DNA of 6,067 bases, taken from the NCBI GenBank assembly GCA_011524785.1, contig WTJQ01000428.1, positions 1-6,067 on the forward strand, in the 5' to 3' direction. Of this stretch, positions 1 through 6,067 are shown in pieces. Origin of the DNA: Planctomycetota bacterium. GTDB taxonomy: Bacteria > Planctomycetota > UBA1135 > GCA-002686595. Under the pieces are notes generated by a model, which saw only the letters and a program-made list of their open reading frames with translations, had not been told where the DNA came from and ran no database searches. The first letter of the stretch is position 1. Each line of letters begins with the position of its first letter. Position numbers and translations under genes: made by a program.

Positions 1-1
1 C

Positions 2-496
2 GGCGTCCGGCCGGTAAGCCGGGCCGCTGGAGAGGCGGGCCAGCTGTTGGTGGTCACCGGGCCCCTGGGGGGCTCACGCCTGGGGCGTCACCTGCGGCCC
101 GTCCCACGCCTGGCTGAGGGGGAGGCCCTCGCGCGAGCCGGGGTCAGGTGCTTCATGGACGTCTCCGACGGCTTGGCCCGGGACGCCGCGCGACTGGCGG
201 CGACGGCCGGGGTCGGCCTGGAGCTGGACCTCGCGGCGGTCCCGCTCCACCGTGATGCCCGCCGCGCGGCACGCGCGTCGGCTCGGAGTCCGCTGGAGCA
301 CGCGCTGCACGACGGCGAGGACCACGAGCTGCTGGCCCTCGCCCCGCCGCGGAGCTGGCGGCGGCTCGAGGCAACTGGCGCGGTGCCTCACGCACGCGTC
401 ATTGGCCGGTCCGTTGCTGGATCCGGCCTCTGGCTCCTGGACGGGGAGGGTCGCCGACGCTGGGATGGTCGTGGTGGATGGACCCATGGATCCTGA
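2..496 (+). CDS. thiL: Thiamine-monophosphate kinase, 3' part (5' end outside window)
   Basis: ThiL phosphorylates thiamine monophosphate to the active cofactor thiamine diphosphate with ATP, the last step of thiamine synthesis, in the cytoplasm. The frame is open to the left edge, so only the last 164 residues are visible and the N-terminal ATP/Mg-binding half is missing. Visible ThiL signatures, numbered from the first visible codon, are VVTGPLGGS (17-25), MDVSDGLARD (52-61, the conserved acidic SDGL nucleotide-site motif) and HDGEDHELL (103-111, matching the usual GGEDYEL). The protein ends in GWTH, like many ThiL C-termini. The stretch between the GPLGGS and SDGL motifs is short compared with E. 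coli-type ThiL, giving a compact variant. The stop overlaps the start of tsaE, suggesting co-translation. An ATG at 47 lies inside the domain and is not the true start. The family call is secure; activity cannot be judged from half a protein. Confidence 0.93.
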   Translation, partial: GVRPVSRAAGEAGQLLVVTGPLGGSRLGRHLRPVPRLAEGEALARAGVRCFMDVSDGLARDAARLAATAGVGLELDLAAVPLHRDARRAARASARSPLEHALHDGEDHELLALAPPRSWRRLEATGAVPHARVIGRSVAGSGLWLLDGEGRRRWDGRGGWTHGS

Positions 497-1052
497 GGCG
501 CGCGGCCTCGCGTGGACGAGCCCCTCGCCCGAGGCGACGGAGGCCCTGGGCGAGTTCCTGGGGGAGCACCTGCCGGCGGGAACGGTCGTCGCGCTGGATG
601 GGGACCTCGGCGCCGGGAAGACGACGCTGACGCGAGGGATCGGCCGGGGCCTCGGGAGGTACGAGGTCAGCAGCCCTACGTTCACCCTCCACGACCTCCA
701 CGAGGGTGGGCGGCTGCCGCTGTCGCACTTCGACGCCTGGATGGAGGGGCGCGAGAAGGCGCTCTTGGACGATGGTGGCGACGAGTGGCTGGGCGCCGAG
801 GGGGTGGCCGTCGTGGAGTGGGCCGACCGCGTCGCACGCTGGCTTCCCGAGCCCAGGCTCGAGGTGCGGCTCGCCCACCGGGGCGAGAAGGAGCGGAGTC
901 TCGAGCTCAGCGTCCTGGGTGACGTGTCCGAGGGCCTGGGGGCGGCGTTGGTGCGAGTCCTCCAGGACCTCGCCGGAGCCCTCCCCACCCTGGCCGAGGG
1001 GCCGCCAGCCGAGGCCCCGGGGTTGGGCGAAGGGATCCCCGAGAATCCCTGA
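486..1052 (+). CDS. tsaE: tRNA threonylcarbamoyladenosine biosynthesis ATPase TsaE
   Basis: TsaE is the P-loop ATPase that works with TsaB and TsaD to place t6A on A37 of ANN-decoding tRNAs. With the ATG at 486 the protein has 188 residues. The Walker A motif GDLGAGKTT is at 39-47 (Lys45). It is followed by SSPTFTLHD (62-70), typical of TsaE, then HFDAW (81-85) and VVEWADR (109-115), whose Glu-Trp matches the conserved C-terminal catalytic region. An in-frame ATG at 465 would add seven residues. I prefer 486 because it gives the usual spacing to Walker A and has a GGTGGATGG stretch just upstream. The gene overlaps thiL by 11 bases (32 if 465 is used). The protein is longer than the roughly 150-residue E. 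coli TsaE; the extra length is a C-terminal tail (about 145-188) ending in a Pro/Gly/Glu-rich segment. The HxDxYR motif of the family is changed here to HFDAWM. Confidence 0.95.
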   Translation: MDPEARGLAWTSPSPEATEALGEFLGEHLPAGTVVALDGDLGAGKTTLTRGIGRGLGRYEVSSPTFTLHDLHEGGRLPLSHFDAWMEGREKALLDDGGDEWLGAEGVAVVEWADRVARWLPEPRLEVRLAHRGEKERSLELSVLGDVSEGLGAALVRVLQDLAGALPTLAEGPPAEAPGLGEGIPENP

Positions 1053-1075
1053 ACCCCCGCCTGCGAGCCGCGTTC

Positions 1076-1693
1076 ATGCCCCCGTTGGAGAGCTCCGAGC
1101 CGGACCCCGAGGCGCCTGAGACGGCCCCTGGGGAGCCCGGAGGCCCGCAGGACCCCCTCGTGGCCCTGCAGGCCGGGGATCCTCGACCCTTCGAACGTTT
1201 CGTCCACGATCAGGCTCCCGGCCTGGTCGGCTTCTTCCTCAGGCTCGGGGCCACGCGCTCCGAGGCCGAGGACCTGGCCCAGGACTCCTTCCTCCGCATG
1301 GTGCAGCGCCTCGATCGTTACCAGCCCCAGGGCCGCCCTCAGGCCTGGCTGCTCCGGATCGCGCGGAACGCCTGGATCGACCGGCGCCGTCGCGACGCGA
1401 TTCGCCCCTGGCGATCCGGCGGCGCAGTGGTCGACGACCTCGAGCTGCCGGTCGCGGAGCCGGGCCCCCTCGCGGCGGCCGAGGAGCAGGAGGACCAGGA
1501 CCGCCTCCACGGGGCCCTCGAACGCCTGCCCCAGGGGCAGAGGGAGGTCTTCGAGCTGGGTGGCCTCCAGGGGCTCCCGTACGGAGAGGTGAGCGAGCTA
1601 CTGGGGATCCCGGTTGGGACCGTGAAGTCGCGCATGCACCACGCGGTGCGGCGCCTGCGCAGCCTCCTCGAGGGGCCCGGAGGGGAGGCATGA
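1076..1693 (+). CDS. ECF-type RNA polymerase sigma factor (sigma-70 family)
   Basis: This 205-residue protein has the two-domain layout of extracytoplasmic-function sigma factors, which direct RNA polymerase to stress or envelope promoters. A Pro/Glu-rich, probably disordered leader (1-26) precedes sigma region 2 (about 38-110). Region 2 contains AEDLAQDSFLRMVQRLDRY (64-82) and the basic RIARNAWIDRRRRD stretch (94-107) typical of -10 recognition and melting. An acidic linker (about 119-142) leads to region 4 (about 143-196), with the helix-turn-helix GLPYGEVSELLGIPVGTVKS (166-185) for -35 recognition. There is no long C-terminal extension. The start follows tsaE by 23 bases with no clear Shine-Dalgarno. 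The stop overlaps the next gene by ATGA, as in many sigma/anti-sigma pairs. The fold call is firm; the ECF subgroup and regulon cannot be read from the sequence. Confidence 0.95.
   Translation: MPPLESSEPDPEAPETAPGEPGGPQDPLVALQAGDPRPFERFVHDQAPGLVGFFLRLGATRSEAEDLAQDSFLRMVQRLDRYQPQGRPQAWLLRIARNAWIDRRRRDAIRPWRSGGAVVDDLELPVAEPGPLAAAEEQEDQDRLHGALERLPQGQREVFELGGLQGLPYGEVSELLGIPVGTVKSRMHHAVRRLRSLLEGPGGEA
1679..1685 (+). promoter_or_regulatory. Ribosome binding site for the sigma-partner gene
   Basis: GGAGGGG lies inside the last codons of the sigma gene. Its GGAGG core (1679-1683) ends six bases before the ATG at 1690. A second GGGGAGG run sits almost against the start codon and is too close to be the main site. 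Together with the ATGA overlap this supports 1690 as the start and coupled translation with the sigma factor. Confidence 0.6.
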
Positions 1694-2646
1694 GGCTCGA
1701 ACCGGAGGAGCATCTCGACGCGGCGCTGGGCCAGCTCTCCTCATCGCGCCTGGATCAGGCGGACGCCGAGGACCGGGCGGCCATCGAGGACCTCGAGGGA
1801 TTCCTGGCGTCGACCCGTCGGATGGCTACGCGGGCCGTCCAGGGCGAGGCCGAGTCCGGAGCTCGCGTCGCCGAGCGCGTTCTCCTCGAGACCACCCGCG
1901 CGGACATGACCTGGCGCGGGGACCTCCGCGTCGTCAAACGATTCCTGCGGAGGCGTCTCGATCAGTCGCCGCCCCTCCGGGCCGTCGCAGCCCTCCTCCT
2001 GCTCCAGGTGCTCCTCGCTCCCGGGGTGCTCGCGTTCCTGGCTCTGCGGCCCGCCCCCGTGCGCCCCGAGGTCCGCCTCGGACTCGAGCTCCCGGCCGAT
2101 GAGGTCGAGCTGAGGGAGGCCGAGCAGCAGCTCGCCGAGGCCCTCCCCGTGCCCCTCGTCGAGGACCAGCTGCCTGGCTCGCGGGACGCTCTCAGGGCCG
2201 CGGAGGCGCGGGCCGTTCAGTGGCTCGAGGAGCTGGACGTCCAGGGGACCGATCCCCTGGCACAGGCGCTCGCATGGCGTGCGCAGCTGGCGCGGCCCCG
2301 CGCGGATGTCGGGAGTCGGCCCGCTTCGGAGCTGGCGCTTGCGGCGGAGGACGACCTGTCCATCCGGTCGATCCTCCTCGAGGCGGAGCTGGACCGGTTC
2401 TGCCGCGGCAGCCTGCTGGGCGATCCTGAGGCCGCCGCTCGCGCGCTGCTGGTCGGGGCACCTGAGGAGCGCTCGGCCGCGGAGGCGGACCTCTGGCGAC
2501 GGGCGACCGGCCGTGCGCGGAGCCTCGGGCTCCTGCGCGAGGAGACCGTGGTCCCGAGGTCCGGCCACGACTCGTCCGGGGAGGCCTGGCTGCGCGCGTT
2601 CGCCGCGGTCGCGAACGAGCGCGGCGTGGCGTTGCCCATCCGATAG
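1690..2646 (+). CDS. Single-pass membrane protein, putative anti-sigma partner of the adjacent ECF sigma factor
   Basis: I do not recognise a named family for this 318-residue protein. It has a charged N-terminal region (1-96), one hydrophobic segment (about 97-119, Ala/Leu/Val-rich), and about 199 residues after it. The basic cluster KRFLRRRL (83-90) just before the membrane segment predicts the N-terminus in the cytoplasm and the C-terminal part outside. The start of the protein (EEHLDAALGQLS, 6-17) resembles the opening of anti-sigma domains. However, there is no HxxxCxxC zinc motif, and the only cysteine (Cys238) is in the distal part. The C-terminal region is Ala/Glu/Leu/Arg-rich and looks mostly helical. 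Position and ATGA overlap with the sigma gene are the main grounds for an anti-sigma role: the cytoplasmic part would hold the sigma factor and the outer part would sense a signal. It could instead be an unrelated membrane protein in the same operon. Confidence 0.6.
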   Translation: MRLEPEEHLDAALGQLSSSRLDQADAEDRAAIEDLEGFLASTRRMATRAVQGEAESGARVAERVLLETTRADMTWRGDLRVVKRFLRRRLDQSPPLRAVAALLLLQVLLAPGVLAFLALRPAPVRPEVRLGLELPADEVELREAEQQLAEALPVPLVEDQLPGSRDALRAAEARAVQWLEELDVQGTDPLAQALAWRAQLARPRADVGSRPASELALAAEDDLSIRSILLEAELDRFCRGSLLGDPEAAARALLVGAPEERSAAEADLWRRATGRARSLGLLREETVVPRSGHDSSGEAWLRAFAAVANERGVALPIR

Positions 2647-2783
2647 CGTCGCTGGCAGGACCAGGGCCGTTCATTGGCGTGGTGGGTTCGATCGTGCACG
2701 GCAGGTCGAGCGGCACCGCTCACGAGGCCGCCATCGATGCAGGGCCGGGTCTCGAGGGTGGGGATGCCGCCCCTCGGCAGAGG

Positions 2784-2789
2784 TACTCT
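2784..2789 (+). promoter_or_regulatory. Possible -10 element giving a leaderless or near-leaderless transcript
   Basis: TACTCT fits the TANNNT -10 pattern and ends six bases before the ATG at 2796, so transcription would begin at or next to the start codon. No good Shine-Dalgarno is at normal spacing: GAGG at 2780-2783 is 12 bases away. No convincing -35 hexamer lies 16-18 bases upstream. This is the only candidate promoter I see in the gap before the TolC-family gene. A six-base match in GC-rich DNA is weak evidence, though AT-containing hexamers are scarce here. Confidence 0.35.
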
Positions 2790-2795
2790 GTGGGC

Positions 2796-4325
2796 ATGCT
2801 GACGCGCTGCGCCCCGCTCCTGCTGCTGATGCCCCTGGTCTCGGCCCAAGAGGGCTCCGACCAACTCCGGGCGTTCCTCGAGGGCGGGCCGCACGTCGCC
2901 TCCGACGGCAGCGCTCTGGAGCTGCTTCCACTGACCCTGGAGCAGGCGGTCGAGCTGGCACTGCGGGCCAACCTGGACCTGGAGCGCGCGGGCGTGGAGG
3001 TCGAGGTCGCACAGGCGGGTGCCCGAGGCGCGTGGGGCACGTTCGACTGGGACCTCACCGGGACCGTCAGCTACTCCTCGGACGAGCGCCCTGGCTCCAA
3101 CGTCTTCGAGGCGGGCTCGATCGAGAGCGAGGGGCGCAACGGCAACCAGTCGCTCCGGCGCGCATTGTCGACGGGCGGCAGCTTCGCTGTGGACTTCAAC
3201 GTCAACAACACCGAGACGACCAGCCCCTTCGCCGTGGGCGATCGCTTCACGCGGGACGGGCTGAGCATGTCGTTCACCCAGCCCTTGGCGCGTGGAGCTT
3301 GGCGTGAGTACGCGACGGCCACCCAGCGTGAGCGCGAGCTGGAGTGGACGCGGACCGTCGAGTCGCGCCGGGGCTCGCGGCAGGACCTGGTGCGTCGGGT
3401 CCAGCTGGCGTACTGGGACCTCGTGGCCGCCGGGGAGCAGTGGACCGTGAGCGTGTCCTCCCTCGAGCTCGGTCTCGAGCTGCTCGCCAAGCGCGAGCGA
3501 GAGCTCGAGGCGGGGATCGGGACCGAGGTCGAGGTGCTTCAGGCCCAGGCAGAGGTCGCCACGCGGCTCGAGGCTGGACTGCTGGCTCGCAACGAGCTGC
3601 AGAAGCTGGCGGACGACCTGAAGCTCGTCGTCCTGGGGGAGCCGGCCAGTGAACTGTGGACGCGGGCCCTGGTCGCCGAGACCGGACTCCCTCCGCAGGT
3701 CGATGCCTCCGATGTCCCCAGCTGGGCGGATGCGATGCTGGTGGCACTCGAGAATCGCTCGGACCTGCGGGTGCAGCGGGTCGGGGTCGAGACGGCTCGC
3801 CTCGGCCTCCTCCGGGCGGAGTCCGAGCGCCTCGCGGGCGTGGACCTGGAGGTCTCCGCCTCGAGCAACGGCCAGAGCACGGACCCCTCGCAGGCCCTGG
3901 ACGACACCCTGGGGTTCGAGTTCCCCGGCTGGTCCGTGAGGCTCACCTACAACATGCCCATCGGCAATCGCACCGCGAACCAGGCCGTGATCGCTGCCGA
4001 GGGCCGGGTGCGCCTGGCCCGGATCGACCAGCAGCAATCGGAGATGGCGGCGGTCGCCGAGGTGCGCGATGCGGTCCGCCAGGTGCGCTACCGCGCCGAG
4101 GCCGTGCGCGCTGCCGAGGCCAGCCTCCGGCTCGCCGAGCTCCAGCTGGAGGCCGAGCAGGCGCGGTACGACGAGGGCCTGTCGACCAACTTCCAGGTGC
4201 TGGAATTCCAGCGTGACCTGGTCGAGGCGCGCCGCGGCGAGCGGCAGGCTCGAGTCGAGTACGTGAAGGCCCGCACGCAGCTCCTGGCTGCTCAAGGCCT
4301 CCTGGACGGGGAGCGCGCGCAATGA
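2796..4325 (+). CDS. TolC-family outer membrane efflux protein (OEP domains)
   Basis: Proteins of this family form trimeric outer-membrane and periplasm-spanning channels that serve drug efflux pumps and type I secretion. The 509-residue product starts with a signal peptide (1-17: basic start, Leu-rich core, likely cleavage after VSA). Two OEP repeats follow. The first opens with LTLEQAVELALRANLDLERA (47-66), the standard entry motif, and runs to about 285. The second covers about 305-505 and contains DEGLSTNFQVLEFQRDLVEA (459-478), another hallmark. Long helical stretches at about 195-285 and 395-505 should build the barrel. The Gly/Ser/Asn/Thr-rich stretches at about 86-165 and 350-390 should give the outer-membrane strands; the first is long. 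The ATG at 2796 is chosen because it starts the signal peptide; the ATG at 2679 would add 39 residues unlike a signal sequence. There is no lipobox, so it is not a lipoprotein. Partner pump genes are not visible. Confidence 0.93.
   Translation: MLTRCAPLLLLMPLVSAQEGSDQLRAFLEGGPHVASDGSALELLPLTLEQAVELALRANLDLERAGVEVEVAQAGARGAWGTFDWDLTGTVSYSSDERPGSNVFEAGSIESEGRNGNQSLRRALSTGGSFAVDFNVNNTETTSPFAVGDRFTRDGLSMSFTQPLARGAWREYATATQRERELEWTRTVESRRGSRQDLVRRVQLAYWDLVAAGEQWTVSVSSLELGLELLAKRERELEAGIGTEVEVLQAQAEVATRLEAGLLARNELQKLADDLKLVVLGEPASELWTRALVAETGLPPQVDASDVPSWADAMLVALENRSDLRVQRVGVETARLGLLRAESERLAGVDLEVSASSNGQSTDPSQALDDTLGFEFPGWSVRLTYNMPIGNRTANQAVIAAEGRVRLARIDQQQSEMAAVAEVRDAVRQVRYRAEAVRAAEASLRLAELQLEAEQARYDEGLSTNFQVLEFQRDLVEARRGERQARVEYVKARTQLLAAQGLLDGERAQ
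4308..4313 (+). promoter_or_regulatory. Ribosome binding site for the HEAT-repeat-like gene
   Basis: GGGGAG inside the last codons of the TolC-family gene lies eight bases before the ATG at 4322. With the ATGA overlap it supports this start and coupled translation of the two envelope genes. Confidence 0.5.
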
Positions 4326-6055
4326 GCGAGTACGAGATCGATCGGAACGGCGCACCGGAGAGACCTTCCGGCGGCCTCGCCGGGAAGGTGGGGGCCCTGG
4401 CCGTCCTCGGCGTCCTCGTCGGGGCAGCCCTGTGGTCCTCGGGGAGTGAGCCCGCGCCCGCACTCTCGTCTCGCGAGCGGCTCCTTGCGGACCCTCGCGT
4501 GCGCCGTCTGACCGACGACTGCGGGATCGGGCTGGCGTTCAACGAGGACACCTCCGATCTCGTCCCCGTCCTGGTGAGCAAGCTCGAGATGGGGATGCTG
4601 GAGCCCCTTCAGATGGCGACGCGCGAGCTCGCGCGCATCGGAGCCCCTGCCGTGCCGGAGCTCCAACGCCTCTACGATCGCGCCGCGGCGACCGCGTTCC
4701 TCCAGGGCGTGGTCAAGAACGTCGTGGAGGTTTGCGCCCTGATGGAGGACCCGGCGGGCCTCTCCATCCTCCGCTCGACGCTGAGCCATGCGTCGGAACC
4801 CCTTCGCCTGGCAGCGGCCGATGGCATGTCCCGGCACGGGGAGGCCGAGGACTACGACCGCGTCCTCGGCTGGGTCCAGGGCGCGTCGAGCACCACCGCG
4901 CGGCTCACCTACGCGCGAGCCCTGCGCGGGATGGATCAAGACCGGTTCGTGGAGGACCTCCTCCGCTGGCTGGAGATGGGCCACCACTCCGACATCTATG
5001 CCCAGGTGGCGGACGTCGCCACGGAGGTCGCGCCCGGCCCAGCGGTAGCGCGCCTCGCGGAGGCTGCGGGCTTCCACGACGTGACTCCGGCGGCTCGGCT
5101 GTACCTGATCGCGCCAGCCGCGCGTGACGGGGACGCGCTCCTGCTCGAGGAGCTGCTGGCCACGGCCCAGGGGGAGCACCCTGGCCGGGCCTCGCTCGCA
5201 CTCGATGCCCTGGCACGGATCGGATCGACCGGCGCCTTGGTCGAGGTCCTCACCAACGACCTGCGCCTGGACGTCCGGCTCTCGGTGCTCGGCTCGGTCG
5301 AGCGGGTCGACGACGAGGCCGCTGCTCTCGACCTGCTGCGGCTCGGCCTCCAGGATCCCGAGCCCCGGGTTCGCGAGGTCGCTCTCGAGGCCCTCGTCGG
5401 GCGCGGGGACGCCGAGGCGCGGAGCCGGGCCATTCAGCTGCTGCGCGGGACCCAGGCGGAGCGCGAGCAGGGGATCGATGCCTTGCGCGTTGCGTGGGAC
5501 TCCAATCCCGGTGCTGAGGTCGAGGCCCTGACGCTGCTCGATCCCCTCGTGCGCGCGGCGCAGGATCGTGGTGCGCGGATCGCGCTCCTCCAGACCCTGA
5601 GCCATGTCCCTTCGACGGCCGCTGCCGAGCTGCTCTGGGAGCAGGTGGAGGCCTTCGAGGGCAAGGTGAAGGGCGTGACGCCCCACCGCTTCGTTTGCGG
5701 CCTGTCCTGGAACACCGGCGAGCCCGGGCGCGCGCTGCTGCGGTCTCGGCTTCGGACCGAGACCGATCCCGAGCGCCGGCTCGATCTCATCGAGTGGATC
5801 TGGCAGGACCGATCCGAGGCGAGCCGGGAGACCCTCCTCGAGGCCTTGCTGGAGCCGATCGACGGCCTGGACCCGGACGCGCGTCCTCTCGAGGTCCTGT
5901 ACCTCGCCGACCGCCTGGCGGTCATGGGGCCTGCCGACGTGGTCGCACCCCGAATCGAGTGGGTCTACAAGGAGTCGACCGATCCGGTCGTCCGGCCAGC
6001 CCTGCAGTGCCTGCTCTGGCAGTGGTTCGGGGACACCCGCTTCATGAGGAACTGA
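4322..6055 (+). CDS. Membrane-anchored HEAT-repeat-like protein
   Basis: No enzyme motif is visible in this 577-residue protein. A short polar N-terminus (1-22) precedes one hydrophobic segment (about 23-39) and then a Ser/Pro/Glu linker (40-48). With Arg15 and Lys22 before the membrane segment, the large C-terminal part is predicted to be periplasmic. From about 55 onward the chain is a run of paired amphipathic helices typical of HEAT or armadillo-like solenoids. Clear units include LEPLQMATRELARIGAPAV (93-111), SEPLRLAAADGMSRHGEAED (158-177) and EPRVREVALEALVGRGDAEA (347-366). Such solenoids bind proteins and act as scaffolds. The repeats become less regular toward the C-terminus, where Trp-rich stretches (for example LIEWIWQD, 489-496) appear. 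The start overlaps the TolC-family stop by ATGA, so the two are probably made together and may work together at the envelope. The stop is close to the right edge, and what follows is unknown. Confidence 0.72.
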   Translation: MSEYEIDRNGAPERPSGGLAGKVGALAVLGVLVGAALWSSGSEPAPALSSRERLLADPRVRRLTDDCGIGLAFNEDTSDLVPVLVSKLEMGMLEPLQMATRELARIGAPAVPELQRLYDRAAATAFLQGVVKNVVEVCALMEDPAGLSILRSTLSHASEPLRLAAADGMSRHGEAEDYDRVLGWVQGASSTTARLTYARALRGMDQDRFVEDLLRWLEMGHHSDIYAQVADVATEVAPGPAVARLAEAAGFHDVTPAARLYLIAPAARDGDALLLEELLATAQGEHPGRASLALDALARIGSTGALVEVLTNDLRLDVRLSVLGSVERVDDEAAALDLLRLGLQDPEPRVREVALEALVGRGDAEARSRAIQLLRGTQAEREQGIDALRVAWDSNPGAEVEALTLLDPLVRAAQDRGARIALLQTLSHVPSTAAAELLWEQVEAFEGKVKGVTPHRFVCGLSWNTGEPGRALLRSRLRTETDPERRLDLIEWIWQDRSEASRETLLEALLEPIDGLDPDARPLEVLYLADRLAVMGPADVVAPRIEWVYKESTDPVVRPALQCLLWQWFGDTRFMRN

Positions 6056-6067
6056 TCCAGCGCCGAT

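Noticed and set aside
74..1510. 478-codon open frame on the minus strand across thiL, tsaE and the sigma gene
   Set aside because: It is a shadow of three well-recognised + strand genes, it crosses their boundaries, and the translation shows no family motif.
2690..2702. tRNA-like T-loop sequence GGTTCGATC in the intergenic gap
   Set aside because: The flanking bases do not form the five-pair T stem, and no acceptor, D or anticodon arm can be drawn around it.
2708..2721. Small inverted repeat GAGCGG/CCGCTC as a terminator for the upstream operon
   Set aside because: The stem is short with a two- to four-base loop and has no T-run after it. Such repeats arise often by chance at this GC content.
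2754..2775. Inverted repeat GAGGG/CCCTC as a hairpin or operator
   Set aside because: Only five pairs with a 12-base loop and no T-run, so it is not distinguishable from chance.
2679..2795. Upstream start for the TolC-family protein at 2679
   Set aside because: The 39 extra residues are polar and unlike a signal peptide, whereas the ATG at 2796 opens directly into one.
2217..4463. 748-codon open frame on the minus strand across the TolC-family gene
   Set aside because: Long antisense frames are expected in DNA this GC-rich with strong third-position bias. The translation is Arg/Gly/Pro/Leu-rich without recognisable domains, and the + strand has clear TolC-family motifs throughout.
4292..5686. 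464-codon open frame on the minus strand across the HEAT-like gene
   Set aside because: It is antisense to a gene with an ATGA overlap, a ribosome binding site and regular helical repeats. No independent start signal or motif supports it.

Overview
The window is very GC-rich (roughly 70 percent by eye), almost entirely coding, and every gene I can support lies on the + strand. It looks like a chromosomal fragment from a Gram-negative-type, high-GC bacterium. A TolC-family outer membrane protein implies an outer membrane. The compact ThiL form and an ECF sigma factor paired with a membrane protein lacking a zinc finger suggest Planctomycetota or a nearby lineage. That placement is an inference from family impressions, not from a marker gene or a search.

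Layout. Positions 2-496 hold the 3' part of thiL (thiamine-monophosphate kinase), cut by the left edge. It overlaps tsaE (486-1052), the ATPase of the tRNA t6A37 system. After 23 bases comes an ECF sigma factor (1076-1693), which overlaps by ATGA a single-pass membrane protein (1690-2646) in the position of an anti-sigma factor. A 149-base gap (2647-2795), the only sizeable non-coding stretch, holds a possible leaderless-type promoter. Then come a TolC-family outer membrane efflux protein (2796-4325) and, again overlapping by ATGA, a membrane-anchored HEAT-repeat-like protein (4322-6055).

The genes form two transcriptional blocks. The first is housekeeping (cofactor and tRNA modification) leading into a sigma/membrane-partner regulatory pair. 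The second is an envelope pair. The sigma pair might control the envelope pair downstream, but the sequence shows no promoter evidence for this. The two places most worth following up are the sigma partner, which has no recognised anti-sigma motif and a long extracytoplasmic domain, and the translationally coupled TolC/HEAT pair, where one might expect a periplasmic adaptor and inner membrane pump. I see no mobile element, CRISPR array, tRNA or rRNA.
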